Under the pieces are notes generated by a model. That model had not been told where the DNA came from, did not search any database, and was given only the letters and a program-made list of their open reading frames with translations. From Pisolithus tinctorius (lineage: Eukaryota > Basidiomycota > Agaricomycetes > Boletales > Pisolithaceae), in assembly GCA_024663395.1 (NCBI GenBank), contig JANFAH010000014.1:1054001-1118000 (forward strand): DNA of 64,000 nucleotides, given 5' to 3'. Shown one piece after another: positions 1-10,404 of the stretch (position 1 is its first letter; each line of letters starts with the position of its first letter). The position numbers and the translations under genes are program-made.

Positions 1-46
1 CGTTTTATTTATTTCCCAGGGACGCCGGATGCTTTGGATCCAACTA

Positions 47-69
47 CAGTAGATGTTCTCGTAATGCAT
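47..69 (+). repeat. left terminal inverted repeat of the pogo-like element
   Basis: The 23 bases starting CAGTAGATGTTC are the exact reverse complement of 2553-2575. The TA dinucleotide at 45-46 is one half of the target-site duplication. Confidence 0.95.
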
Positions 70-155
70 AACGTTGGGACGGGTCATGTCCGGATGCATC
101 ATTAGAAATATGTGGGCGTAGATATGTGTGACATCAAGTAACCATGTGACTGTGA

Positions 156-2394
156 CTAGTCACATTCCACCACACCGCCCCCAAACCATCTCCCCAATGT
201 TGGTTGCATCAAACGTGCACCCTCCATCCTCCTCATCGTGATTCTAAACTGCCGCAGCCGTCGAGAGAGGTCAACTGCAGTGTCTGGCGTACCGTAAGTG
301 ATGCAGACCCTCTCCATCTTCTCACATAACTGAATGACCTCCCCAAGGCCCATCTCCGCATCTTGATGCTGCTCCGAGTCCTCTTCATCTGATTCAATCT
401 CCAGAATCTCCCCACATTTGATGGCCTCCTCATGTGTCACCTGTGCAATGATGGCTTCATCACCACCTTCAAAACTGTAGTCGGAATCTCCCACTTCCTC
501 TTCTTCAACTGGATTCAGCATTTCATCCAAAGTAAGTGGTGACCCTATGATCCGTTTGTGTTGCTTAAGGTTATTAACAGCTGCTGAGAGGTCTTTCTCC
601 ACGTTGGAGAGTTGTGCAGGAGTAGCAGTTATTTGGGGTGTGTGTGAGAGCGTGAGTTGAGTGAGATGGCAGCCAAAAATCCTGAGAGTGAACATGTCGA
701 GTCCTTCCAAAGCCTTTGATATGTTGTTTTCTGCATCCATGACAATTTTTAGCACTGGATCCCAGTCGGTTGCCAGGTAATGATTGCCAAGTGTGTCATG
801 AAGTTGACGCTCAGCATTTGGCAGTGGGAGTTCTTCCAACATGGCAAATGTGCGCACAACCATCCAGGCCCTTGTATCTGCCATTGGTGAAGGATAAGAT
901 GTCGTTGCAGTATCAGGAGTGGAGCTGTAAGTGTTGGTATCAACTTGGGGCTGAATTTTTGTATGATTCCAGCAGTTTTTGATCGTCACTGCCTGCACGT
1001 TATTCCATGCTTCGGTTACCAACATCATGGCCTCGAGTAAGTCAATCTTGTAGATCTCTGCCTGTCCTGTTTCATCGAGCTCAATTGCCCGGAGGCAGAA
1101 GGCTTTCCAGTAGAGTGCCTTTAATGTACAGATGATGCCTGCATCATCTGGCTGGATGTGCGAAGTAAGATTGGGTTCGAAATATTCAAGGTTGATGTTT
1201 CGGGGCATGTAGTCAACATAGTGTCCTGCAAAATTGTCAAGGAGCAGGCAAATGAACCTGTTCTGATGACGCATGTTCATGTCAAGTGATTTGATCCACC
1301 TGCAGAAGTAAGTTAAGCTATCAGATTGTCGAGTGTATTGATTGACCATACTCCTCAAATATTTCCTTTGTCATCCAGGCTTTCTTGTTATGACGGTAAT
1401 AAAGACCATGGGATTGTGGAGATGTTTTCTTGAAGCAACGAGGATTCTTGTACTTTCCAATGAGGAGAAGAGGTAGTTTCTCACTACCATCTGCGTTACA
1501 AGCCACTCCAACAGTGATTCAAAATTTATCCTTCTTTTTCCCGCTCATCTGCTGTGTTGCAAGGCCACGGTCTGGTGGTGCACTGCAAACAGTAATCAGT
1601 GGGTGTTGTCTGCCATGCAGGAGCTTGACTTACAAAGCAAACAGACCAGTCTCGTCAAAATTGAAACGGTCCCTTGGAGCATACTTGGCCAAGACTTTTT
1701 GGAGGCAGGCTCTCTCGGCTTCCACAGCAGTCAAGTCAACAGAAGCAGCCTCACCATGTCTACGATACTCTTTGATATTGTAAGCCTTCTTGAACTTCGG
1801 AATCCACCCATCACCTTGCAGCTGCTCCTCCTTGGGGACACCCAAGTCAATCTCAAACTTTGTCCGCTTGGCTACAAGCATAGCACCATTAACAGATTCT
1901 CACTTTGACTCCATATGCTTGACCCATAGATACAGAGCACGTTCTACATCCGGTCGTGTAACAATGCGCTGCCGCTTCATTGATAATGCATTAGGATATT
2001 CATGAACCCGTGCTTCGAGGTTCTGCCGGTCTCGAAGTTTTCGAGACAGTGTTGACTGATCAAAGATAAGGGTACCCTCAGGGCAAGTCTTGAAATGCTG
2101 GACAACTGCATCTTGTGAGATGCCTGGGTGAGCATCAACATACATGAAGACAGTCATCCAGTCATGCAGAGTAAGCATGCCATGCTTGCATGCTTGAAGA
2201 GGTTGGGCAGAGCTCTTTGGAGAATCCTTGTTCGTGATGACTCGGGGTTTGTGGGGCTTATATGGAGCATGCTCGGTACGGGGTTTCCGTTTGAGCTGTG
2301 GGACACTCTGTTCAGGCATGGGAACAGAACCAGAGAAGCACTGGGGGAAACTTCTAAGAAGCAGCAGCATCTTCTGATTTTTTTTCACTTGCAT
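156..2394 (-). pseudogene. pogo-family DDE transposase, two nonsense codons
   Basis: The N-terminal part holds a CENP-B/Tc5-type helix-turn-helix region. The DDE core follows with motifs NFDETGLF, LLLDNFAGH and DDAGII, about 30 residues apart for the last two aspartates, as in pogo. Two GT-AG introns restore the frame: 1583-1633 (51 nt) and 1300-1351 (52 nt); splicing the second joins IFEE to WIKSLD. In-frame TGA codons remain at 1900-1902 and 1519-1521, neither removable by a plausible intron. The second lies where related proteins have arginine, so CGA to TGA is likely. The true start is unclear; the frame is open from 2394. The catalytic aspartates are still present. Family assignment is firm, coding capacity is lost. 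Confidence 0.88.
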
Positions 2395-2552
2395 TGCTTA
2401 GGTAACCAGTGAACATGTCCCCCAAATGTCAATCTAATAATGCATCATTGGTGGCATATCTTGATGCATTATGCGAAATGCGAACTCCCAGGCTGCCCAA
2501 CTCGGGACCTGGCCAAATCTGATGCAACACTAGAAATATGCACGGTGAGGTC

Positions 2553-2575
2553 ATGCATTACGAGAACATCTACTG
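2553..2575 (-). repeat. right terminal inverted repeat of the pogo-like element
   Basis: Exact inverted copy of 47-69, followed by the TA duplication at 2576-2577. The perfect match of the two ends suggests a fairly recent insertion. Confidence 0.95.
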
Positions 2576-2595
2576 TATAGCAATCTAATACTACT

Positions 2596-4021
2596 ATGAG
2601 CGCTATCTTTCAAAACATACTATCCCACCCAGAGATCGCAGCCATCTGGTCAGATACCGGACGGACTTCATTCTACCTCGAGTTCGAGCGTGCCTTGGCA
2701 CTCGTGCAGGCAGATCTGGGAATAATCCCTAGGGAGGCCGCAGATGCGATAGCAGAATTCTGCAGTGACGTATCCAACGTCGACCTTGAAGACCTCAGGG
2801 AACAGACCGAGAAAATCGGTTACCCTGTATTGGGTCTAGTCAAGCAAATCGTGCGCCATGTGAATGCCAAGGCGCCCGGTTACGGTGAATGGGCTCACTG
2901 GGGCGCTACGACCCAGGTACTTATACCCACAGGGCCTTCATAGATCGCAGTGGGCCCCCTGATTAGTACCTCGGAACTGACATATTATATGTATGTAGGA
3001 CGTTACGGACACCGCTACGGTCCTCCAACTCCGCCAAACCGTGGGCATCATCACCGCCTCACTTGATGCGATCATCATCAATCTTCGCAGTCTCGCAAAT
3101 GCCCACAAAGCCACGCCCATGGCCGCACGAAGCAACCTCCAACAAGCTGTTCCCATAACTTTCGGTTTTAAACTTGCTCGTCTCTTGTGCACGTTCCAGC
3201 GACACCATGAACGACTCTTACAACTCAAACCTCGCCTCTTCGTCCTCCAGTTCGGTGGTGCAGCCGGCACTCTGGCTACCCTTCCCGCTGACAAAGCCTT
3301 GCCGTGTCAGGCAGCACTTGCACAAGCCCTCCAGCTCGCACCTCCAGAAATTGCCTGGCACACAGAACGAGACCGGTTCGCCGAATTGGGTGGTTTCTTC
3401 TCGCTACTTACCAGCACCTGCGCGAAGTTCGCATTGGACATAAAACTTCTCATGCAGTCGGAAATCGGAGAAGTCTCGGAACCATTCTACGAGCATCGCG
3501 GCTCATCCTCTACTATGCCACAGAAGAGGAACCCCATTTCATGTGCATACGTATCTGCCATCGCAACTGCAGTGCGGCAACATTCGACCGCCATTTATGA
3601 AGCTATGGTCGCGGACCATGAACGCTCAACAGGGCCATGGGAGGTTGAATGGATTGTTTTACCAGAAATTTGCACTCTAACAGGTGCTGCCCTTAAACAT
3701 ACACGAGACCTCGTGGCAGGTTTGCAAGTCCATCCCGAAACTATGATGAGGAACTTGGACATCACCAAAGGAGGGATCGTTGCGGAGGCTGTCATGATGG
3801 GACTCGCGCCACAAATCGGGAGGCAAGTGGCGCACGATGTGGTGTATGAGATATGTCGGCAAAGCACAGAAAACAACGTGGACTTGCTCCACCTCCTGTG
3901 TGCAGACGAACGTGTGATGTCAGCAGGACTTTCAAAGGCGCGACTTGAACAATTGTGCGATCCGAAGAACTACTTAGGCCTTTCGGTCGAGATGGTCGAA
4001 CGTGTGTCAGATAATCAGTAG
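2596..4021 (+). CDS. fumarase/aspartase-superfamily lyase, PcaB/ASL-like
   Basis: Two exons, 2596-2916 and 2999-4021, give 447 residues, the usual family length. The intron (2917-2998, GTACTT..TGTAG) joins GATTQ to DVTDTA, a typical stretch of this fold. The superfamily signature SSTMPQKRNP lies near residues 275-286, on the flexible catalytic loop. The closest resemblance, by memory, is to bacterial-type 3-carboxy-cis,cis-muconate cycloisomerase (beta-ketoadipate pathway) or adenylosuccinate-lyase-like enzymes; the exact substrate cannot be read from the sequence. Fumarate-releasing or cycloisomerising beta-elimination chemistry is expected. The start codon follows the end of the transposon by 20 bases, so the native promoter has been displaced or replaced. 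The coding region itself looks intact. Confidence 0.85.
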
Positions 4022-4114
4022 TCCGGTAACTTCTGCTAACCATACACCTGTGTAAGTACGTAGCGGACATGAAAACCCCCACGGAGCTTTTGAAGATTTC
4101 AGAGAACCTTTGAC

Positions 4115-4658
4115 ATGGAATCGGCTACCGGCCCCAGCCGACCTCTGGGAAACAACGCAACCTACTCGAGTTACGGTAAGTTGTATCACCGCCGGAGCCC
4201 ACTAGGCCATCACCATCATGATGTACTAAAATTCCGTCGGGACATTAGAAGTCAAAGGGATCGCTGAAACATATGATCTTCAAATAGCCCACCATCTTCC
4301 CAAGGTTCGCCAGATGGCGTATTCCAAAAACTGTCGACTTCCATACGATACACTGGTTGCTGTACATGGGCGCGCACCGATCAGACACGACGTACTCGAA
4401 CGGCTCCAGTCCAACTCAATTTGGGCTGAAGCATGCAAATTGGTCGATCATTCTTTCCAAGTGCGGACCATCTTATCTGCCATGATGCACGATATGCCTT
4501 GCGGCTTGACCGCCGAACCATTACAATTGTGCCATTGGTTTCTTGCAAACATCATACTCATACTTTCAGGGGGTAGTCACCCACGGGTCCTCTTGAACAC
4601 GCTGTGGTCATGGGTTGCAGATTCCAGGCCCCCATCGATAATCGCCGTTGAAGTATAA
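4115..4658 (+). CDS. small hypothetical protein, unrecognised
   Basis: Two exons, 4115-4175 and 4249-4658, would encode 156 residues. The proposed intron (4176-4248) has GTAAGT at its start, a TACTAA-type branch site (gtactaaa) and ATTAG at its end, which is strong support for splicing. The frame then stays open for over 400 nt. I recognise no domain; the protein is soluble-looking with a hydrophobic stretch near residues 115-130. Its stop codon falls inside the TATA box of the next gene. It may instead be a noncoding upstream transcript or a relic. Confidence 0.35.
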
Positions 4659-4659
4659 A
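4654..4659 (+). promoter_or_regulatory. TATA box of the dipeptidase gene
   Basis: TATAAA lies 42-47 bases before the start codon at 4701, giving a very short 5' leader. It overlaps the stop codon of the small upstream reading frame. Confidence 0.6.
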
Positions 4660-4700
4660 ATGGAGATCGCTTCAGATCGTCTCTCAACACTAGCGATAAC

Positions 4701-6617
4701 ATGGCTGCACCTTCAAGCTTCAATGACTACGTCCAAAACCATACTGACGCGTTTATCGATCGTCTCAGGACTGCTGTGGCTCACAAGAGGTGCGTACTCG
4801 TTTCCTTTGTCCACTTCCCCCTCCGCTATACTATCATACAGCGTGAGTGGCGATTCCACGTTGCGCCAAAACCTCATCGATACCGGCATCTGGCTCAAAG
4901 GGGAGCTTGAGAACCTAGGCGTCACCGTAAAGCTTCATGATCTTGGAATGCAGGACGATCTTCAGCTTCCTTACCTTGTATTGGGATCTATTGGAACAGA
5001 CGCAAGCAAGAAAACGGTGCTCGTCTACAGCCATTATGACGTGATGCCAGTGAGTGATATCACTTCGCTGGGCGACAAGCTAAGAAATGCAGGCGAATGT
5101 CTGGACAGGTGAAGGCGACCCATTTACCCTCGATGTGAAGAACGATAAGATGTATGGGCGTGGTTCTACTGATGACAAGGGTCCTGTCATGGGATGGCTA
5201 AATGTATTGGAGGCACATCAAAGACTGCAACTCCCTCTCCCGGTGAACATCCGCTTCCTTTTCGAAGGAATGGAAGAAGTTGGAAGTCCTGGCTTGGATG
5301 AATTTATCGTTAACGAAGTAAATAATGGTGATTTTTTCAAGGAAGTTGATTGCGTGTGCATTGTACGTTCCATCATAATTTCTTTGGCGATATGGCAGTT
5401 TTGTCATCATCAACCATAGACGGACAACTACTGGCTGACCACCCGCCGACCGGTGTTGACTTACGGCGTCAGAGGCATTGCCTACTTTACCATGGATATC
5501 ACAGGGGCCAAAGATGACATGCATTCTGGGCTATATGGACGAATGATACACGAGCCGATGACGGATATGGTAAAGCTTCTCAGCAAGCTCGTTGAGACCA
5601 CGGGGGTTATCACCGTTCCCGACATCGAGAACCAAGTACCCCCGCCGTCAGATGATGAGAGGTGCTCGAGTTCTATATATACCTTGCCCGCTCAACTCAC
5701 CAACTTGAATAGGGAATCCTATAGACTTATGGATTACCAGCTGAGTGACCTTTGGAAAGATACTGGAGGTCGTAAGGTGGGCTTAATTCCAGGTCACATA
5801 CGATGCATCTGATCCACCATCCTGTAGGTTGAACTTTCGGAAGACACCGCTGAACTCTTAATGGGTCGTATGCGGTACCCGTCGCTTTCTATTCATGGTA
5901 TCAGAGGTACCTTCGACACCAATGATGGCTTAAAGACGATAATCCCTGCCAACATTTCCGCGAGGTTCAGTCTCAGGTAAGTTCTTTCGTGAATGATTGT
6001 TGTGCACAAAGGAACCTACCACGTCAGACTCGTTGAACCATTGACACCTGATTATGTTATTCCTCGCGTTACCGCTTTCCTAAAGGCAGAGTTTGCGAAG
6101 TTGAATTCGAAGAACGAGATAGAAGTCAAGTACGAGGGAGGCGGCCTACCATGGGTTGGAGAGCGTAATCATTGGAACTACCAAGCAGCGGACGCCGCCA
6201 CCCAGGTACGTGCATCCGACATGTTTGGAATGGAGACAACTGGCCGTTTACCGTGAGCGGCGGTCTTCCATGCCTGACAGGCTGTTTGGGGGAGTAGCCT
6301 GTATCCCAACTACGTTCGCGAGGGCGGGTCAATTCCTGTTACCTTGACATTTAGCGAGAAGCTCGGCAAAAACGTATTGCTCTTACCTATGGGACAATCT
6401 GACGACGGTGCTCAGTGGGTCGCATCACTAATGAGTCCTTGTCATCCCCTGACTGCGCGCATTTACAGCTCCTCACTTGAAAAGTTGGACGTCAGCAACT
6501 ATATAAACGGGGTACTACCTTTGTCTTGCTGAATGCTGTAACATCACACTGATACATTGGTGGCAGACCCGAGTGTTCGGCGAATACCTATACCAGGTTG
6601 CCAACGCTCAGACATGA
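4701..6617 (+). CDS. DUG1: M20 metallopeptidase, Dug1/CNDP2-type Cys-Gly dipeptidase
   Basis: Ten exons: 4701-4789, 4842-5049, 5093-5362, 5420-5661, 5713-5776, 5828-5976, 6028-6205, 6281-6414, 6469-6511, 6567-6617. They join in frame to 475 residues, the length of human CNDP2. Metal and catalytic motifs are present: HYDVMP (His about 94), GSTDDKGP (bridging Asp about 127), EGMEE (about 157-161) and ITDNYW (about 187-192), with the C-terminal GAHSS histidine. The family is cytosolic, uses two zinc or manganese ions, and in yeast Dug1 cleaves Cys-Gly in glutathione breakdown. The nine introns are 43-75 nt. The function is inferred from family; no defect was seen. Confidence 0.93.
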
Positions 6618-7273
6618 ATGCGTGATTGATAGTACGATGACTCCGGAGATGAACGGATCTGTTACTTTCGTGCATGTACTTACCACTAGACCAATTGAAC
6701 GTGTCGAATGTGGTTGTACAAAGGTGAACAACGGAAAGGAACGCCGCGTGTGAAAAGGCGTTGAGGAACAACTGGCGAGTTGTCATATCAGACAAGTTTG
6801 GTCCATGCGGTCGAGATGCAGTACTCAGTTCCGACGCACTGTCAAAATGGCCACAGCCCAGTCGTGACGGAGGTCAGACAATGCACGCCAGCAACTTCAT
6901 GTGCGGTTTTCACGTGGCATGTAAAATCTGGTCTGCACTTGTTTTGTGCCCCATTCGCCGGTGACGCTGTTGAGTGAGTACCTGGCATCGACCAAAGTTT
7001 CTATGGCGAAGGTTAAACGTTTGTTTGCTCGTGCTAGAACAAAAGCAGAGTGCTGACTAATCAAGCGAAAGAACAATATGCTGCTACCAACACGGGGGTT
7101 CCATTGTTCAGCTCCACATCACAATATTGCCATGCAGAAATTTTCATTCAGTGTGCCCTTTATAAGAGGGGGCATGTCCACTGGAGGGTTGTGCTGTTCC
7201 GCTTCCACATCCCTCGCTCCCTTCGTATTCCATCTTCCTCCCCGTTGAGCGGGTTTTCTTCTCTTGAGCAACT
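6618..7273 (+). other. intergenic region with LPMO promoter
   Basis: No convincing coding frame. It contains the 3' region of the dipeptidase gene and the upstream region of the LPMO gene, with a TATA-like site near 7161. Confidence 0.5.
7161..7166 (+). promoter_or_regulatory. TATA-like box of the LPMO gene
   Basis: TATAAG lies about 110 bases before the ATG at 7274, followed by a pyrimidine-rich leader, a layout typical of highly inducible fungal genes. Confidence 0.45.
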
Positions 7274-8574
7274 ATGATTGCTGCCTTCAATATCGTATCT
7301 TTCTTATTCTTGCTATTGCCCGTGTCCGTGTCGGCGCACGGTTACCTAGGATCCGTCACCATCGACGGGAAAGTTTATCAGGGCAACGTTCCTGGGGGTA
7401 CTGCCAACCCTAGTGTCATTCGACAGGTACTGTGTTCTCACCTCGAGGATCCCGTATCCTATCACCGGACTCGGTCACCCAACCTAACGCATGCACCTTT
7501 CGACAGGTCTCCACTATCGATCCCGTCAAGGGTGCCACTAACCCGTCCTTGAACTGTGGAATGAACGCTACCATGGCTTCGGACGTCGCCAACGCCAATC
7601 CCGGGAGCCAGATTCTCGTTAGTTGGGTCGGTGGCGCTACTGGCGATTCCGAGGTACGACACAGAATTCAATTTCACATCCACTCGTGCTAATGATGGAT
7701 GTTCATGTAGTGGCCACACAACGTCGGACCTATTATGCATTACATGACCCAGTGTAGCGGTTCCTGCTCGTCTTTCGATTCCACGAGTGCCGAGTGGTTC
7801 AAGATCTCCGAGCTGGGACTCGAAACGAGTGACACGTGGTATCAAGCTAATCTAGGTTCGTGATATGCCCGTTGTTTCTGTTGCTCGAGTGTCTCACGTG
7901 TCTTAACCGATTTTCAGACGTTGGACAGCCTGCAAATGTCACCATCCCTTCCAACATCGAGCCTGGCAATTACTTACTGCGCTCCGAAATCATCTCCCTT
8001 CAGATCGCTACGTCGGTCGGCGGGGCCGAGTTCTACCCGGCCTGTATCCAATTGACAATCGGAGGTTCAGGCACTGGTGCTCCGCAAAGCAACGAGGTGT
8101 GCCAATTTCCCGGCGGCTACAGTGACACGGATCCCGGAATATACACTCCCAACGTAAGCATCACTACCTGAATTTCGTATGTATACTCACGGACGCATAG
8201 ATCTACAACCCTCCAATCACCTACACCTTCCCAGGTCCCCCTGTTGCCGGTTTCGTAAATGGAAGCTCGAGCTCTGGCTCTGGCTCTGGGACGACATCAA
8301 GTCCTGCGGCTACTGGCTCACCGACGCCTTCAATGGGTACGTGCTATTCCTCATTTCTATATACCCCTCCTCATGTCACATAACAGCGCCTACTAACACG
8401 TCTTCCGTATATGCACCATCATCGTCCACTTCTCCCTCGTCCGTCACCAATACCGGATCGACTTACCCATCTTCGTCTCCGTCCGCAGAAACTAGCCAGA
8501 CTTGTAAGCGGGCTGTCAAACGAAGCGCGAACCAGCAGCCACACAGACGTAGATCCGCACGGTGGCGTCACTGA
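7274..8574 (+). CDS. AA9 lytic polysaccharide monooxygenase, secreted
   Basis: Six exons: 7274-7426, 7507-7653, 7711-7855, 7918-8153, 8201-8336, 8387-8574, giving 334 residues. A signal peptide (1-21) ends in SVSA, so the mature protein starts with His22, half of the copper histidine brace. The second brace histidine is His103 in WPHNVGP. The axial tyrosine lies in EFYPAC (about 186-191), with Glu where many AA9 enzymes have Gln. After the catalytic domain comes a Ser/Thr/Gly/Pro-rich tail and a basic C-terminus rich in Arg and His; there is no CBM1. AA9 enzymes oxidatively cleave cellulose using copper and peroxide or oxygen. This points to a plant-biomass-degrading fungus. Confidence 0.94.
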
Positions 8575-8879
8575 ACACTCCGGTGCCTCGCTGCTGCTGA
8601 CGATGGAAGCGCAGCGTGGTCTGTGCGAGGTCGGTCCTGTCATACAGATACGTAACCGTAACTGCTTGCTGTGCAAGCTTTAGCAGCCAGAGATTGTCCC
8701 GCGGGCAATTTCATGTAGCAACTGTTCTTTACTTGACACCGTTCGTTCTGTAGTTAGCTTCACGCATTCATTGTCGTCGTTTGGTGAGGCGTGTTCTTGT
8801 TCGCAGGTCGTGCTAGTCGCTCTCATGTACACGCTATGTCGTCACGATGTATTTTTACGCCTAGTCTGCATCTGCTGGC
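8575..8879 (+). other. LPMO 3' flank
   Basis: About 300 bases of 3' untranslated and intergenic sequence; nothing else seen. Confidence 0.4.
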
Positions 8880-9371
8880 TTGATAGGTTATTGTAAGTTG
8901 TACTTACAAGCCGTGATAATGTTATTGAAGACCAATTTGCACATAAACATACAGAGAAGTACTAGTTCCCTCGGAGTTCCTGAGGGACGCACCTTAGAGG
9001 GCGAAAAAGATGACGTTTTCCTCATTAGTACAAATGGTCATAATAGACTCCACCGCAGGCAAATATTGTCGATGGCCGAGGTTGACGATGAGGTCGGCCT
9101 TCTTAGCGATGAGGACCGGAAATTAAGAGTCATTCCCCTGGTCTCAGGACAATTCATGGACAGGTGTAACCTCGAGCATAACAATGGACGACTTGAGCAT
9201 GGCAAGGAAGTGCATTGTTGGTACACGGACGGTCCCACTGCTTCGGAAATGACACAGGTTACGGCTGGTTACAGACTCCTACTCAATTTCCATGCCCCAA
9301 TTATCTGGCATAATTCGCTGTCAGGGCCGGTGAGTTGGACATTTCCAAAAAGACTTGAACTTGTAGCTTGA
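8880..9371 (+). pseudogene. possible relic of a 2OG-Fe(II) oxygenase-like gene
   Basis: A 163-codon open frame ends with TQVTAGYRLLLNFHAP after a WYTD segment. This resembles the HEVxPVTSGYRVTLTYNL stretch of fungal prolyl-4-hydroxylase-like 2OG-Fe(II) oxygenases. The iron-binding histidine of that motif is not seen (SEM replaces HEV). The flanks break up into stops without clear splice sites, so this is more likely a decayed fragment than a gene. The assignment rests on one short motif. Confidence 0.25.
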
Positions 9372-10404
9372 AGGTTCTTCCCGCGGACCTTGTGGATGCA
9401 GCCATCGACTCGAGCACCATGTGGTGAAGACACGTTTCGTATGCCTTGATACCTCTCCTTCAGTTCCGTTGTAGCAAGTGGCCGAATTTCTCCCACACTC
9501 GATGGCATGAGGGGTGTTAAGATTAACTTTGTCTCCATCCCTTCTTGTATACTTACATCCAGTTCCCAAGCCAACCGACATAGATAACGCGTGTAACCAG
9601 GAACGAGTTCGCTCGTTCACCATGCTCAGCTTACTGCTTCTGCGTGTCATGGAATGGAAATGCCTTCGTACATGTGAACTCAGCATGTGCACGGAGTTCC
9701 ACTACTAAGGTGACGGCAGTCGGCCGTGTGGGTCTTGAAGCGTGTTATCCTTCCGGAGCTTTATTCCATTTGCTCGGATCATTGTCGGAGCATGGTTCGA
9801 GCTTGCTTTGCGTGCATGAGTTGTCTTCCGCATTCACTGCTCCCCCGCCGAGGCATGTATGGAAACCTGGTATCTGGTAGTATGGTGGGATGAAATAGGT
9901 GAGCGGACAGCGACCACGGAGTCGAAACCGTTCGCAACATGGACCTGGCGCAATATCTTTTCCGTGCCGTGCAACTCCACCAATTGGCACGTACCAGCAC
10001 TTCAAGAAGCAAAGCCAAGGAATTACAAGTATTAACCACCTCATGATACATCGATTAGATCAGGCAAGTCGTCAATACTGCACCTGGATCAAGCCCTCTA
10101 ACTGGCGACGAACAGCACATGGATGAATGCAATATGGCAACCTGGCAACGTTTCCCCCGGTTCGCGGACACCTATCCCTATCAGACTAACTCTGAGTGCC
10201 TGTGAGTGCTGAATCACAAAAGTGTGCTACTCCCTGGTCGTCATGGATGCGGGACGCCTTCCGTTGACATATAATCGTTGGGGTGAAAGCAGACTCCCGT
10301 GACCTCGCATCGTGAGTCTACACAGCTTGGTGATCTCACTATCGCAACTGGGACGGCAGAAACCCACTGGAGAAGGCCTCTATTTCGACATCCTCTCTTT
10401 CCGT
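9372..10404 (+). other. intergenic, no recognised gene
   Basis: About 1 kb with only short overlapping frames on both strands. It may hold the decayed 3' part of the relic upstream and the promoter of the following membrane protein. Confidence 0.4.

Larger units (their letters stand above)
47..2575 (-). mobile_element. pogo/Fot1-like DNA transposon, inactivated
   Basis: A complete Tc1/mariner-superfamily (pogo branch) element. Perfect 23-bp terminal inverted repeats begin with CAGT, as is usual for pogo/Fot1, and are flanked by the expected TA target duplication (45-46 and 2576-2577). A single transposase reading region on the minus strand fills the inside. The ends are intact but the transposase carries two in-frame stops, so the copy is non-autonomous although possibly still mobilisable in trans. 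The element ends 20 bp before the start codon of the next gene. Confidence 0.92.
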
